This document shows positions 28,787 to 39,500 of a stretch of DNA of 64,000 bases, in pieces. Positions within the stretch are counted from its first letter, which is position 1. Each line of letters begins with the position of its first letter. The DNA comes from Vibrio metoecus. GTDB lineage: Bacteria > Pseudomonadota > Gammaproteobacteria > Enterobacterales > Vibrionaceae. The translations under genes were made by a program, and so were the position numbers. The notes under the pieces are model-generated. The model saw only the letters and a program-made list of their open reading frames with translations, was not told the DNA's origin and did not search any database. The stretch covers positions 186,001 through 250,000 of the forward strand of contig NZ_JJMN01000070.1 of the NCBI RefSeq assembly GCF_000696385.1, in the 5' to 3' direction.

Positions 28787-30175
28787 CTATTGGGCGATGT
28801 TATCCTCTGGTGTTGGATCTTCCTTATGCTGTTTGGCTTTTTCCAACATCAAGGTAAAGTCATGGCGCAGTGAATAAAGCATGATCAAACTCGGGATCAC
28901 CATCACCGCGGTCAAAATAAAGAACAGCGACCAATCATTAAGGTAATCCGCTAATTCTCCACTAAATGAAGCGATCGTTGTCCTACCTAAGTTACCCAGA
29001 GAGGCAAGCAAAGCATACTGGGTTGCTGAAAATGCTTGCCCTGTCATTAAGGTTAGAAACGACACAAAGGCCACTGTGGAAAAGGCCGAAGTAAAGTTAT
29101 CGACGACTAATGTTGCCAAAAACAGGTGTTCATTAGGACCGACTTTGGCGATCCAGGCAAACATCAAGTTACTCGACGCCATAGCGATACCACCAATCAT
29201 CAGGCCTCGCACAATCCCGAATTTGATATTGACTAGGCTGCCAAGTAAGGTAAACAAAATGGTGATACCCCAACCGAGCAGCTTAGAGTAGTAGCCGATC
29301 TGTTCGTTGCTAAAACCGATTTCCTTGTAAAAGGCAATCGACATACGACCCAAGAAAGCTTCGCCGATTTTGAACAGGAATACGAACAACAACAGTGTTA
29401 AGGCGACACGGAAACCGTTGCGTCGGAAAAAATCGATAAACGGCTCGAATACCGTAACGGTTAACCAACGAAGAATTCGATTGCTAACGATCTGTTGGTG
29501 GCGTTCTTCGGCAAGTTGCTGTAAGTGATCTCGCTGAGTGTGTGGCTCACCGACCAGCAAAGTAAACAGCATTAATAGCCCAACCACTGCTGCCATAATG
29601 TAGTAAACCCCATTCCAACCCATGCTATCGGCATTCACGAACGCAAAATAGCCTGGCAGAGAGTACCCAGTAGACCAACCGATCACCGCCATTGCGGAAG
29701 CTTGGGGTAGCTTGTTCGATTCACTTTTTGAGAAGGAATCAATTCGGAAGGCATCTATTGCGACATCTTGCGTGGCTGAAGCAATGGCAATACCGAGAGC
29801 AAACATGGAGGTAAGTATGAGATTATTGGCAGGGTTAATGCCTGCGATCAGCAAAGTACCGATTAAAATGATGCACTGACAAAAAAAGATCCAGCTTCGG
29901 CGCTGACCAAGCATCGAGTGCAGAATGGGTAACTTGACTCTGTCGATTAGCGGAGCCCAGAGAAAGTTAATCGCGTACACCGTAAATATACTGCCGAAAT
30001 AACCGATGGCAGTGCGGCTGAGTCCGGCATCTTTCAACCAGCCTGTCATGTTGGAACCAATCAATACCCATGGGAAGCCGCTGGCACAACCCAGCATAAA
30101 TACCCACAGCAAGCGTCGATCAAAATAGCTAACAATCAATTCTAGCCAAGAATGGGACCGGGGCTGTTGAACCAT
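28787..30175 (-). CDS. ampG: AmpG family muropeptide permease
   Basis: AmpG imports GlcNAc-anhydroMurNAc muropeptides across the inner membrane for cell-wall recycling. The 462-residue MFS protein has about 12-14 membrane spans; typical parts are YFDRRLLWVFMLGCASGFPW, GYFGSIFTVYAINFLWAPLI, DRVKLP, and SATQDVAIDAFRID. It follows ppiA and yajG on the same strand, an order close to that of ampG-yajG in E. coli. It acts in the same recycling pathway as MltA, encoded 7 kb away. Confidence 0.92.
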   Translation of the reverse strand: MVQQPRSHSWLELIVSYFDRRLLWVFMLGCASGFPWVLIGSNMTGWLKDAGLSRTAIGYFGSIFTVYAINFLWAPLIDRVKLPILHSMLGQRRSWIFFCQCIILIGTLLIAGINPANNLILTSMFALGIAIASATQDVAIDAFRIDSFSKSESNKLPQASAMAVIGWSTGYSLPGYFAFVNADSMGWNGVYYIMAAVVGLLMLFTLLVGEPHTQRDHLQQLAEERHQQIVSNRILRWLTVTVFEPFIDFFRRNGFRVALTLLLFVFLFKIGEAFLGRMSIAFYKEIGFSNEQIGYYSKLLGWGITILFTLLGSLVNIKFGIVRGLMIGGIAMASSNLMFAWIAKVGPNEHLFLATLVVDNFTSAFSTVAFVSFLTLMTGQAFSATQYALLASLGNLGRTTIASFSGELADYLNDWSLFFILTAVMVIPSLIMLYSLRHDFTLMLEKAKQHKEDPTPEDNIAQ

Positions 30176-30245
30176 AACGAGTCCTTTATGAGAGTGATTC
30201 GGAAAGAGAGTCGCACTCCTGCGATGAGGAGTGCGAAGAGGTGAT

Positions 30246-30794
30246 TTAAGGCAGACGAGTGACTTTATTGATCACGATAGGTGTCACGGGAACGTTTTGC
30301 ATCCGGCCTTGATTTTTGGTTGGTTGCAGAGCCATCTTTTGAACCACATCAAACCCTTCAATGACTTGACCAAACACGGCATAACCCGGAGGTTGTGCCG
30401 CGTAGTTCAAGAAGTCATTATCCACCAAGTTGATGTAAAACTGACGAGTCGCCGAGTTGGGGTTTTGAGTGCGAGCCATAGCAATCGTCGCAGTATCATT
30501 ACGCAGACCATTACTGGCTTCATTTTCAATCGGTGCATAGGTTTGCAGCTGATTCATGCTTGCATCAAAACCGCCACCTTGCGCCATAAACCCGGGGATC
30601 ACGCGATGAAATTGACTGCCTACATAGCTACCGTCATCGACGTAACGCAAAAAGTTGGCGACTGAAATTGGCGCTTTTTCTTGGTTCAGTTCGATGGTGA
30701 AGTTGCCAAGCGAGGTTTCCACCGCAACTTTGGGACCCGCCCAAACCCAGCTGCTTAGCAGTGCGGTGGCGGCCAACAGCCATGATTTAGCCAT
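30246..30794 (-). CDS. ppiA: Periplasmic peptidyl-prolyl cis-trans isomerase (cyclophilin)
   Basis: A 182-residue cyclophilin. MAKSWLLAATALLSSWVWAG is a signal peptide, which puts the enzyme in the periplasm. The isomerase domain has FTIELNQEKAPISVANFLRY, FHRVIPGFMAQGGGF, IAMARTQNPNSATRQFYINL and YAVFGQVIEGFDVVQKM. ATG 30794 is chosen because the signal peptide starts there; it overlaps the yajG stop by 8 bp, so the two are likely co-translated. Confidence 0.9.
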   Translation of the reverse strand: MAKSWLLAATALLSSWVWAGPKVAVETSLGNFTIELNQEKAPISVANFLRYVDDGSYVGSQFHRVIPGFMAQGGGFDASMNQLQTYAPIENEASNGLRNDTATIAMARTQNPNSATRQFYINLVDNDFLNYAAQPPGYAVFGQVIEGFDVVQKMALQPTKNQGRMQNVPVTPIVINKVTRLP

Positions 30795-31362
30795 TGAAAC
30801 GCTCCTGCATATAGCTTTGCAGTTCGGTATCGTTGGCAATCTCTTTGAGTACGATATTAATCACATCATTGAGGACCATTTCGATCTCATCATTTGAAGC
30901 GCTTAGCATGCCTGTGCGCTTAGCCGTGCCGTTGTAACTCTTTACTAGCTTGCCTTTTGGAGTTTCAGCAGTCACTTCCAGTGTTACGCTACCATCCATT
31001 TGGTTTTCAATCATGGAGTGCTTCACCGAAACCAACAACTCTTGGATTTCCAGCGTAATTGTGTTTTCACTGTTCACATTGACACGGAAGCCTTGCGAAC
31101 CAAACTGTTCAGCCAGCGCATTCTCTAGAGTAATGCGAACATTTTGGCGTGGATGGATGGGCTCGATATTGTTACGACCGCTGTCCACTAATGCCACATA
31201 CTGCGCCGAGCGCACGTCTTTACTGACAAGAGAAAAACTGCTGTTTTTCACAATCGCGTTATGACTTAACGTTGCTTGAGGTGTCACGTTGATTTGGGTC
31301 TGCTGAGGAGCAGAACAAGCGGTAAGTAAAGCGATTGAAGCCGCAAGAACCAGTTTTTTCAT
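30787..31362 (-). CDS. yajG: YajG family lipoprotein
   Basis: A 191-residue lipoprotein: MKKLVLAASIALLTACSAPQ has a lipobox LTAC with the lipidated Cys at residue 16. The mature part shows NVRITLENALAEQFGSQGFR and LEIQELLVSVKHSMIENQMD. YajG proteins have no established function; in E. coli the gene lies just upstream of ampG. The start at ATG 31362 fits AAAGGAATTAACC upstream; the longer frame to 31431 is not supported. Confidence 0.88.
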   Translation of the reverse strand: MKKLVLAASIALLTACSAPQQTQINVTPQATLSHNAIVKNSSFSLVSKDVRSAQYVALVDSGRNNIEPIHPRQNVRITLENALAEQFGSQGFRVNVNSENTITLEIQELLVSVKHSMIENQMDGSVTLEVTAETPKGKLVKSYNGTAKRTGMLSASNDEIEMVLNDVINIVLKEIANDTELQSYMQERFNG

Positions 31363-31402
31363 GGTTAATTCCTTTCGTTTATTGTGCATACAGCCGCAAG
31401 GC

Positions 31403-32533
31403 TCAAGATTTAATAGCTTGTAAGATAACAAATTTACTGTTGTTGGCGATCACTCTAACATGGCTTTTGCCAAACAATCTTGCCAGTTTTACATCGTAGC
31501 CGAGGTGGCGATTGCCGATCACCCATAATTTCCCGCCTTTTTTCAGAACATGCTTTGAGTCACAGAACATCTGCCAAGCAATGTGATCTGTAATCGTCTG
31601 TTGTTGATGGAAAGGCGGATTACACACAATCATCGAACTGCTTTGTGCGGGGAATTGGTCTAAACAATTGTTTGTCACACAATGAACGCTCCGTTCACCG
31701 AGATTGTTGGCCAGGTTTTTTTGAGCTGAGGCAATCGCCATAAAGCTTTCATCGACGCATGTGATCGACGCTTGAGGATTTAATTGCCCCAGACGAACAG
31801 AGAGCACGCCATTTCCACAACCCAAGTCAATAAAATCCTCTAAAGCAGGATCGGACGGCAAATGCTCAAGCATAAATCTGGCACCCAGATCTAAACTTTC
31901 ACCAGAGTACACATTCGGTAGATTGGCGAGAGTGATAGCATAAGGTTCAACCTTCCAACAACAATCCTGATTGACCTCAATCAAGGGGGTAACGGTTGCA
32001 GAGCTGAAGACTAAGCGATGTTTCTTCCAAGCTAATGATGTTGTAGTAGTACCTAAGTGTTTTTCAAATAAACTCAGGGTGGAAGTGTGGATTTCCTTTG
32101 CTTTATTGACAGCAATGATTGGGACATTAGCGGGCAAGCTTTTACGCAGTTGACTCAGTATCCAAACCAAATGGCGATTACTTTTAGGCAGCTGCAATAA
32201 CACGAGATCCGCATCACTTGGAATTGGATCCATCGTGGTGAGCATCGTCACTGGGGGGCAGTGATTTTGTTGCAAGTTAGCTTGAGTAGCTTGGTGGGCA
32301 ATATAGGAATCACTCATCATGCTGACTTTATGTTGTCTTGCAAACCAACAACTCAACGCCCCGAAATGATCGTTGATCACGACCACATGACGATGAGCAG
32401 GCAGATTGAGTTCAGCGACATGCTGAATGAGGTACTCATCGCCGGCGTCCCAAGCTTGCAGGGTTTCATTATTGCGTTTAGGGAAACGATGAAGAGTGAG
32501 CGTTTGCTCAAGCAAGGTAAGCTCAGTTTTCAT
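31403..32533 (-). CDS. rlmG: 23S rRNA (guanine1835-N2)-methyltransferase
   Basis: RlmG methylates N2 of G1835 in 23S rRNA with SAM. The 376-residue protein has an N-terminal inactive methyltransferase-like half and a C-terminal catalytic half: DLGCGNGVLSVRLGQLNPQA for SAM binding and MIVCNPPFHQQQ, the NPPF motif of N2-guanine methyltransferases. ATG 32533 (MKTELTLLEQTLTLHRFP) fits the family start; the extra 47 residues of the longer frame do not. It is divergent from bolA. Confidence 0.92.
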   Translation of the reverse strand: MKTELTLLEQTLTLHRFPKRNNETLQAWDAGDEYLIQHVAELNLPAHRHVVVINDHFGALSCWFARQHKVSMMSDSYIAHQATQANLQQNHCPPVTMLTTMDPIPSDADLVLLQLPKSNRHLVWILSQLRKSLPANVPIIAVNKAKEIHTSTLSLFEKHLGTTTTSLAWKKHRLVFSSATVTPLIEVNQDCCWKVEPYAITLANLPNVYSGESLDLGARFMLEHLPSDPALEDFIDLGCGNGVLSVRLGQLNPQASITCVDESFMAIASAQKNLANNLGERSVHCVTNNCLDQFPAQSSSMIVCNPPFHQQQTITDHIAWQMFCDSKHVLKKGGKLWVIGNRHLGYDVKLARLFGKSHVRVIANNSKFVILQAIKS

Positions 32534-32697
32534 ATTGCTCGTGTTTTTAGTAAATTGACGGCGCATTGTCTCAGATGGCGATAAAACAGCAAACGAAAAC
32601 CTAGGTTTTTGTATTTTTAACCACACGTCAGGCCTTCCATGGTCTATTCTCAATTTGTCATGTTGTCGACACACAAGTGCTCAACAAGGAAAGCAAT

Positions 32698-33018
32698 ATG
32701 ATTCAAGATGTTATTGAAATGAAGTTGCGTAGCGAGCTACAGCCAGATTTTTTTAAAGTCATTAATGAAAGTGATATGCATAACGTGCCAAGAGGTTCGG
32801 AAAGTCATTTTAAAGTCACTATCGTGAGCGATCGCTTTAATGGATTGCGTCCGGTTGCACGTCATCGTTTAGTTAATCAAACCTTGGCTGACGAATTAGC
32901 TAACCATATTCACGCTTTGGCTATCCATACCTATACTCGTGAAGAGTGGCAACAGATGAATGAAGAGATCCCAGAAAGCCCAATGTGCTTGGGTGGGTCA
33001 AGAAAAAGCGCTCAATGA
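32698..33018 (+). CDS. bolA: BolA family protein
   Basis: A 106-residue BolA protein. These bind monothiol glutaredoxins and [2Fe-2S] clusters and, in E. coli BolA, affect morphology and transcription. Motifs are [40 protein letters not shown] and [20 protein letters not shown], including the conserved His after R. ATG 32698 follows AAGGAAAGCAAT. It is followed by a 483-bp gene-free stretch before nqrA. Confidence 0.93.
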   Translation: MIQDVIEMKLRSELQPDFFKVINESDMHNVPRGSESHFKVTIVSDRFNGLRPVARHRLVNQTLADELANHIHALAIHTYTREEWQQMNEEIPESPMCLGGSRKSAQ

Positions 33019-33292
33019 AACAGGATTAATTCATTATCCCTGGTCGCTTTTTAAGCAAGTTGTTAACACTGTTTAAACAAATGGACTGCGGTAAATCGAG
33101 TTAAGCGAGCGTTTAGCGCGGCAAGATGACAGATAAGCCTACACAAAATAGGCCTTAATGAGTTTGTGCGATGCTTCAAAAATATGATGATTTCTTAGCC
33201 TTTCACTCCGGATTCGTTTGAAATTAAACAGTGATTCAGGGCATTGGTCATGGCATCGAGTTCCTAAAAGATGCTAGACTACAGCACCTGAC

Positions 33293-33324
33293 AAATCCCC
33301 CACATGATTTGTGATGGGATTTTT
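33293..33324 (+). terminator. Possible terminator in the bolA-nqrA gap
   Basis: AAATCCC and GGGATTT form a 7-bp stem with a 16-nt loop, followed by TTT. It lies in the 483-bp gap 33019-33501. The gap also has an inverted repeat near 33137-33157 (AAGCCTA / TAGGCCTT). I see no convincing gene in it; the nqr promoter should lie between 33325 and 33480 but I cannot place it. Confidence 0.4.
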
Positions 33325-33501
33325 AAAAGGATGTTGCGATTTTAATGGCCAAGGTCATTAAAACGGACACAAACAATGTCGTGTCTACCGAGGTAAGGAT
33401 TCCGCTAGCGTTGTTCAGTTGTAAGAACAAGGCAAACGGAGTGCGCCTCGAATTTGCGCAATGAAAGAATCTTTTTCCCGATAAAAGTAGTGCAAGTGCG
33501 T

Positions 33502-34842
33502 ATGATTACAATAAAAAAGGGATTGGACCTTCCTATCGCAGGAACTCCTTCCCAGGTGATTAGTGATGGCAAAGCCATCAAAAAAGTCGCCTTGCTTGGC
33601 GAAGAGTACGTTGGCATGCGTCCTACTATGCATGTTCGCGTAGGTGATGAAGTAAAAAAAGCTCAGATTCTTTTTGAAGACAAGAAGAATCCGGGTGTGA
33701 AGTTTACTTCACCAGTCAGCGGTAAAGTGGTTGAAATCAATCGTGGTGCTAAGCGCGTTCTTCAGTCTGTAGTGATTGAAGTGGCGGGTGATGACCAAGT
33801 GACATTCGACAAGTTTGAAGCCAATCAATTAGCCAGTTTGAATCGCGATGCGATCAAAACTCAGCTGGTTGAATCTGGTCTTTGGACTGCTTTACGTACT
33901 CGTCCGTTCAGCAAGGTTCCAGCCGTTGATTCCACTTCTGAAGCCATTTTTGTGACTGCCATGGATACCAATCCGTTGGCGGCTGAGCCGACTGTCGTGA
34001 TCAATGAACAATCGGAAGCCTTCGTAGCCGGTCTTGATGTTCTTTCTGCGTTGACCACAGGCAAAGTGTACGTTTGTAAAAAAGGTACTAGCTTGCCGCG
34101 TTCTCAGCAGTCGAATGTTGAAGAACATGTGTTTGACGGCCCACACCCAGCAGGTCTTGTTGGCACTCACATGCATTTTCTTTACCCAGTAAGTGCAAAC
34201 CATGTGGCTTGGAGCATCAACTATCAGGACGTGATCGCGATGGGTCAGTTGTTCTTGACGGGTGAGCTATACAATCAGCGTGTAGTTTCTCTTGCGGGTC
34301 CTGTTGTGAACAAACCTCGTTTGGTTCGTACCGTAATGGGGGCGTCTCTAGAGCAACTGGTTGATAGCGAAATCATGCCAGGTGAAGTGCGTATTATCTC
34401 TGGCTCTGTGCTGTCTGGTACTAAAGCCACTGGACCACATGCTTATTTAGGCCGTTACCACTTACAAGTCTCAGTCCTACGTGAAGGACGCGATAAAGAG
34501 CTGCTCGGTTGGGCAATGCCAGGTAAGAATAAGTTCTCTGTAACTCGCTCTTTCCTTGGACATCTGTTCAAAGGTCAAGTGTACAACATGACCACCACCA
34601 CCAATGGTAGTGATCGCGCCATGGTTCCAATTGGTAACTATGAAAAAGTGATGCCATTGGATATGGAGCCAACCTTGTTGCTTCGTGATCTGTGTGCTGG
34701 CGACAGTGACAACGCGATTCGCCTAGGTGCTTTGGAACTAGATGAAGAAGATCTGGCACTGTGTACTTTCGTTTGCCCAGGCAAATATGAGTACGGTCAG
34801 CTCCTGCGTGAGTGCTTAGACAAGATCGAGAAAGAAGGGTAA
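33502..34842 (+). CDS. nqrA: Na+-translocating NADH:quinone reductase subunit A
   Basis: NqrA is the peripheral cytoplasmic subunit of the Na+ pump that couples NADH oxidation and ubiquinone reduction to sodium export; it takes part in the quinone/inhibitor site. The 446-residue protein starts [20 protein letters not shown], with [20 protein letters not shown] and [20 protein letters not shown] (RnfC/NqrA-like barrel-sandwich) and [20 protein letters not shown]. The longer frame from 33454 is rejected because the family starts here. First gene of nqrA-F, 5 bp from nqrB. Confidence 0.96.
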   Translation: MITIKKGLDLPIAGTPSQVISDGKAIKKVALLGEEYVGMRPTMHVRVGDEVKKAQILFEDKKNPGVKFTSPVSGKVVEINRGAKRVLQSVVIEVAGDDQVTFDKFEANQLASLNRDAIKTQLVESGLWTALRTRPFSKVPAVDSTSEAIFVTAMDTNPLAAEPTVVINEQSEAFVAGLDVLSALTTGKVYVCKKGTSLPRSQQSNVEEHVFDGPHPAGLVGTHMHFLYPVSANHVAWSINYQDVIAMGQLFLTGELYNQRVVSLAGPVVNKPRLVRTVMGASLEQLVDSEIMPGEVRIISGSVLSGTKATGPHAYLGRYHLQVSVLREGRDKELLGWAMPGKNKFSVTRSFLGHLFKGQVYNMTTTTNGSDRAMVPIGNYEKVMPLDMEPTLLLRDLCAGDSDNAIRLGALELDEEDLALCTFVCPGKYEYGQLLRECLDKIEKEG

Positions 34843-34847
34843 TTTCC

Positions 34848-36095
34848 ATGGGCCTTAAAAAGTTTCTTGAAGACATCGAGCATCATTTTGAGCCAGGCGG
34901 CAAACACGAGAAGTGGTTTGCATTGTATGAAGCGGCGGCAACGCTGTTCTATACACCAGGTCTGGTTACTAAAAGAAGCTCACACGTTCGTGATAGCGTT
35001 GATCTAAAACGTATCATGATCATGGTTTGGCTAGCCGTATTCCCAGCGATGTTCTGGGGTATGTACAATGCTGGCGGCCAAGCGATTACAGCGCTTAATC
35101 ATCTGTATTCAGGTGATCAACTTGCTGCGATGGTAGCGGGTAACTGGCACTACTGGCTGACTGAAATGCTTGGCGGAACCATGTCAAGCGATGCCGGTTG
35201 GGGCAGTAAAATGCTACTCGGTGCAACTTACTTCTTGCCGATTTATGCCACTGTGTTTCTTGTGGGTGGTTTCTGGGAAGTGTTGTTCTGTATGGTGCGC
35301 AAGCATGAAGTCAACGAAGGTTTCTTCGTCACTTCGATTCTGTTTGCTCTGATTGTTCCGCCAACTCTGCCTCTGTGGCAAGCAGCACTGGGTATTACCT
35401 TTGGTGTTGTTGTTGCTAAAGAAGTGTTTGGTGGTACTGGCCGTAACTTCCTTAACCCAGCGTTGGCTGGCCGTGCTTTCCTATTCTTTGCTTACCCAGC
35501 ACAGATTTCAGGTGACCTAGTATGGACTGCGGCGGATGGCTTCTCAGGTGCAACAGCATTGAGCCAATGGGCGCAAGGTGGTGCAGGTGCACTGATTAAC
35601 AACGCGACTGGCCAAACGATTACTTGGATGGATGCGTTCATCGGTAATATCCCAGGCTCTATCGGTGAAGTTTCAACACTGGCACTGATGATTGGTGCGG
35701 CGTTTATCGTATACATGGGCATTGCTTCATGGCGCATTATCGGCGGCGTGATGGTTGGTATGATTCTGCTGTCAACACTGTTTAACGTGATTGGCTCTGA
35801 TACCAATGCAATGTTCAACATGCCATGGCATTGGCACCTTGTTTTAGGTGGTTTTGCATTCGGTATGTTCTTCATGGCGACTGACCCAGTTTCAGCTTCT
35901 TTTACCAATGGCGGTAAGTGGGCTTACGGTATTTTGATCGGTGTGATGTGTGTACTGATCCGTGTCGTGAACCCAGCGTACCCAGAAGGTATGATGCTGG
36001 CGATCCTATTCGCGAACCTATTTGCACCACTGTTTGACCACGTGGTTGTAGAGAGAAATATCAAGCGGAGATTAGCGCGCTATGGCAAGCAATAA
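34848..36095 (+). CDS. nqrB: Na+-translocating NADH:quinone reductase subunit B
   Basis: NqrB is an inner-membrane subunit that holds riboflavin and a covalent FMN and forms part of the Na+ path. The 415-residue protein has about ten membrane spans. The FMN attachment motif is [11 protein letters not shown]; the Thr in SGAT is the residue flavinylated by ApbE in this family. The N-terminus [20 protein letters not shown] is intact and follows GAAAGAAGGG. It overlaps nqrC by 14 bp. Confidence 0.96.
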   Translation: MGLKKFLEDIEHHFEPGGKHEKWFALYEAAATLFYTPGLVTKRSSHVRDSVDLKRIMIMVWLAVFPAMFWGMYNAGGQAITALNHLYSGDQLAAMVAGNWHYWLTEMLGGTMSSDAGWGSKMLLGATYFLPIYATVFLVGGFWEVLFCMVRKHEVNEGFFVTSILFALIVPPTLPLWQAALGITFGVVVAKEVFGGTGRNFLNPALAGRAFLFFAYPAQISGDLVWTAADGFSGATALSQWAQGGAGALINNATGQTITWMDAFIGNIPGSIGEVSTLALMIGAAFIVYMGIASWRIIGGVMVGMILLSTLFNVIGSDTNAMFNMPWHWHLVLGGFAFGMFFMATDPVSASFTNGGKWAYGILIGVMCVLIRVVNPAYPEGMMLAILFANLFAPLFDHVVVERNIKRRLARYGKQ

Positions 36096-36855
36096 CGATA
36101 GCATTAAAAAGACGCTGTTTGTTGTTATCGCGTTGAGCCTAGTGTGCTCAATCATTGTATCGGCAGCGGCTGTCGGTCTGCGTGATAAGCAAAAAGAGAA
36201 TGCAGCATTAGACAAGCAGAGCAAAATTCTGCAAGTGGCTGGTATTCCAGCGAAAGGCAGCAAACAAATCGTTGAACTGTTTAATAAGAGCATTGAACCA
36301 CGTTTGGTTGATTTCAGCACGGGTGACTTTGTTGAAGGCGATGCAGCGAACTACGATCAACGTAAAGCAGCGAAAGCCGCCTCTGAGTCAATTAAGCTGA
36401 CGGCTGAACAAGATAAAGCCAAGATCCAGCGTCGTGCGAATGTTGGTGTGGTTTATCTCGTGAAAGATGGCGATAAAACTAGCAAGGTGATTCTGCCTGT
36501 ACATGGTAATGGCCTATGGTCAATGATGTACGCGTTTGTCGCCGTTGAAACTGACGGTAACACCGTTTCAGGTTTGACCTACTACGAACAAGGCGAAACT
36601 CCGGGATTGGGTGGCGAAGTTGAAAACCCAGCTTGGCGTGCTCAATGGGTTGGTAAAAAGCTGTTTGATGAAAATCACAAACCTGCGATCAAGATTGTCA
36701 AAGGTGGCGCACCACAAGGTTCTGAGCATGGCGTAGACGGTCTGTCTGGCGCAACGCTGACCAGTAATGGTGTTCAACATACCTTCGACTTCTGGTTGGG
36801 TGATATGGGCTTTGGTCCATTCCTGACAAAAGTTCGTGACGGAGGTCTTAACTAA
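36082..36855 (+). CDS. nqrC: Na+-translocating NADH:quinone reductase subunit C
   Basis: NqrC has one N-terminal membrane span ([20 protein letters not shown]) and a periplasmic flavoprotein domain. The covalent FMN is carried by the Thr in [14 protein letters not shown]. Other conserved parts are [20 protein letters not shown] and [14 protein letters not shown]. Its length, 257 residues, is normal. It overlaps nqrD by 1 bp (TAATG). Flavin attachment needs ApbE, encoded downstream at 39501. Confidence 0.96.
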   Translation: MASNNDSIKKTLFVVIALSLVCSIIVSAAAVGLRDKQKENAALDKQSKILQVAGIPAKGSKQIVELFNKSIEPRLVDFSTGDFVEGDAANYDQRKAAKAASESIKLTAEQDKAKIQRRANVGVVYLVKDGDKTSKVILPVHGNGLWSMMYAFVAVETDGNTVSGLTYYEQGETPGLGGEVENPAWRAQWVGKKLFDENHKPAIKIVKGGAPQGSEHGVDGLSGATLTSNGVQHTFDFWLGDMGFGPFLTKVRDGGLN

Positions 36856-37487
36856 TGTCTAGCGCAAAAGAGCTGAAAAAGAGTGTGTTAGCCCCAGTTT
36901 TGGACAATAACCCTATTGCATTGCAAGTTCTGGGTGTGTGTTCGGCGCTGGCAGTAACCACTAAGCTGGAAACGGCATTTGTTATGACGCTAGCGGTAAT
37001 GTTTGTTACTGCATTGTCTAACTTCTTCGTTTCTCTGATCCGTAACCACATTCCTAACAGCGTACGTATCATCGTGCAGATGGCCATTATCGCGTCGTTA
37101 GTAATTGTGGTAGACCAGATTCTGAAAGCGTATCTGTACGATATTTCTAAGCAACTGTCGGTATTCGTTGGTCTGATCATCACCAACTGTATCGTAATGG
37201 GCCGTGCAGAAGCATTTGCGATGAAGTCGGCGCCAATCCCATCATTTATTGATGGTATTGGTAACGGTCTAGGATATGGTTTCGTGCTGATGTCGGTTGG
37301 TTTCTTCCGTGAGCTTTTGGGTTCAGGCAAACTGTTTGGTTTGGAAATTCTTCCTCTTATCAGCAACGGTGGTTGGTATCAGCCAAATGGCCTGATGCTA
37401 CTCGCGCCTTCAGCGTTCTTCCTGATCGGCTTCATGATTTGGGCGATTCGTACGTTCAAACCAGAACAAGTAGAAGCGAAGGAGTAA
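36855..37487 (+). CDS. nqrD: Na+-translocating NADH:quinone reductase subunit D
   Basis: A 210-residue polytopic membrane subunit with six spans, related to RnfE and NqrE. Seen motifs are [20 protein letters not shown] with the conserved Cys, [20 protein letters not shown] with a second conserved Cys, and [20 protein letters not shown]. In solved NQR structures the Cys of NqrD and NqrE hold an intramembrane [2Fe-2S] centre. It sits tightly between nqrC and nqrE. Confidence 0.96.
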   Translation: MSSAKELKKSVLAPVLDNNPIALQVLGVCSALAVTTKLETAFVMTLAVMFVTALSNFFVSLIRNHIPNSVRIIVQMAIIASLVIVVDQILKAYLYDISKQLSVFVGLIITNCIVMGRAEAFAMKSAPIPSFIDGIGNGLGYGFVLMSVGFFRELLGSGKLFGLEILPLISNGGWYQPNGLMLLAPSAFFLIGFMIWAIRTFKPEQVEAKE

Positions 37488-37494
37488 GGTTGTC

Positions 37495-38091
37495 ATGGAA
37501 CATTATATTAGTCTGCTGGTGAAATCGATTTTCATCGAGAACATGGCACTCTCTTTCTTCTTGGGGATGTGTACATTCTTGGCGGTGTCGAAAAAAGTTA
37601 AGACATCATTCGGCTTAGGTATTGCGGTTATCGTAGTACTGACTATCTCTGTACCAGTCAATAATCTGGTGTACAACTTAGTGCTAAAACCAGATGCACT
37701 GGCTGAAGGGGTAGATTTAAGCTTCCTGAACTTTATTACCTTTATCGGTGTTATTGCGGCATTAGTACAGATTCTGGAAATGATCCTCGATCGCTTCTTC
37801 CCGCCTCTGTATAACGCACTGGGCATCTTCCTACCATTGATCACAGTAAACTGTGCCATCTTCGGTGGTGTGTCTTTCATGGTGCAGCGCGACTACAGCT
37901 TTGCTGAATCTGTGGTATACGGTTTCGGTTCTGGTGTGGGTTGGATGCTGGCTATCGTCGCTCTTGCAGGTATCCGTGAGAAGATGAAGTATTCGGACGT
38001 TCCTCCAGGTCTGCGTGGTTTAGGTATTACCTTTATCACCGCTGGCTTGATGGCGTTGGGCTTCATGTCTTTCTCTGGTGTTCAACTGTAA
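37495..38091 (+). CDS. nqrE: Na+-translocating NADH:quinone reductase subunit E
   Basis: A 198-residue six-span membrane subunit, topologically inverted relative to NqrD. It has [20 protein letters not shown] and [20 protein letters not shown], which carry the two Cys of the intramembrane iron-sulfur site, and [20 protein letters not shown]. The frame is intact. It is 33 bp from nqrF, which is preceded by AAAGGAATAGTTA. Confidence 0.96.
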   Translation: MEHYISLLVKSIFIENMALSFFLGMCTFLAVSKKVKTSFGLGIAVIVVLTISVPVNNLVYNLVLKPDALAEGVDLSFLNFITFIGVIAALVQILEMILDRFFPPLYNALGIFLPLITVNCAIFGGVSFMVQRDYSFAESVVYGFGSGVGWMLAIVALAGIREKMKYSDVPPGLRGLGITFITAGLMALGFMSFSGVQL

Positions 38092-38124
38092 GTCGGGTAA
38101 ACCGCAGCAATAAAGGAATAGTTA

Positions 38125-39354
38125 ATGTCTACTATTATTTTTGGTGTAGTGATGTTTACCCTGATTATACTGGCGTTGGTTTTGGTGATTCTATTCGCCA
38201 AATCCAAGCTAGTACCAACAGGTGACATTACAATCTCAATCAATGGCGATCCTGAAAAAGCGATCGTAACCCAACCGGGTGGTAAGTTGCTGGGTGCATT
38301 GGCTGGTGCCGGTGTATTCGTATCTTCTGCTTGTGGTGGTGGTGGTTCATGTGGCCAATGACCGCGTAAAAAATCAAAGTCGGGTGGCGGTGATATTCTG
38401 CCAACAGAACTGGATCACATCAGCAAAGGCGAAGCCCGTGAAGGCGAGCGTTTGGCGTGTCAGGTTGCTGTGAAAACCGATATGGATCTAGAACTGCCAG
38501 AAGAAATCTTTGGTGTGAAGAAGTGGGAATGTACGGTTATCTCTAACGATAACAAAGCCACGTTCATCAAAGAGCTGAAACTACAGATTCCTGATGGCGA
38601 ATCAGTACCGTTCCGTGCTGGTGGTTACATTCAGATTGAAGCGCCTGCGCACCACATTAAGTACGCTGATTTCGATGTGCCAGAAATGTATCGCGGTGAT
38701 TGGGACAAGTTTAACTTGTTCCGTTATGAGTCTATCGTAAATGAAGACATCATCCGTGCTTACTCTATGGCGAACTACCCAGAAGAGTTCGGTATCATCA
38801 TGCTGAACGTGCGTATCGCGACTCCGCCGCCAAATAATCCAAACGTGCCACCAGGCCAAATGTCTTCTTACATCTGGTCACTGAAAGCCGGTGATAAATG
38901 TACAATTTCTGGCCCATTCGGTGAGTTCTTCGCTAAGGATACGGATGCAGAAATGGTCTTTATCGGTGGTGGTGCAGGTATGGCGCCAATGCGCTCGCAT
39001 ATCTTTGACCAGCTGAAACGTCTGAAGTCTAAGCGTAAGATGTCTTACTGGTACGGTGCGCGTTCTAAGCGTGAAATGTTCTACGTAGAGGATTTCGATG
39101 GCCTAGCGGCTGAGAATGACAACTTCGTATGGCATTGTGCTTTGTCTGATCCTCAGCCAGAAGATAACTGGACGGGTTATACCGGTTTCATCCACAACGT
39201 GTTGTACGAAAACTATCTGCGTGACCATGAAGCACCAGAAGATTGTGAGTACTACATGTGTGGACCTCCGATGATGAACGCGGCAGTAATCAACATGCTG
39301 AAAAACCTTGGTGTAGAAGAGGAAAACATCCTACTGGATGACTTCGGTGGTTAA
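38125..39354 (+). CDS. nqrF: Na+-translocating NADH:quinone reductase subunit F (in-frame stop at 38359)
   Basis: NqrF is the NADH-oxidising entry subunit: one N-terminal span (about residues 3-25), a [2Fe-2S] ferredoxin domain, then FAD and NADH domains ([52 protein letters not shown]). The cluster Cys are in [12 protein letters not shown] and RLACQVA. Here the third Cys codon is replaced by TGA at 38359-38361. Removing three extra A (38361, one in 38368-38373, one in 38376-38378) restores CRVKIKSGGGD and the normal 408 residues. As written it would end after 78 residues and Na+-NQR could not work; a sequence error is much more likely. Confidence 0.93.
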
Positions 39355-39375
39355 TCGATAACTCGCTACACTGTG

Positions 39376-39409
39376 ATGGCTGGCTCGTTCGAGTCAGCCA
39401 TTGTTTTTT
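39376..39409 (+). terminator. Terminator after nqrF
   Basis: A long imperfect stem (ATGGCTGGCTCG / CGAGTCAGCCAT) is followed by TGTTTTTT. It closes the nqrA-F transcript before apbE. Confidence 0.88.
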
Positions 39410-39500
39410 GCAAATCGGATATTCGAAAGTGTCGATGGTAATCTGGTTTAGGGCATCGGTATTTCCCATATCAATTTTTAACGATGAAAGGAGTAAACAA

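Noticed and set aside
38125..38361. A separate 78-residue ferredoxin-like protein ending at the TGA
   Set aside because: It is the N-terminus of NqrF; the rest of NqrF continues in the same frame and the stop is explained by extra bases.
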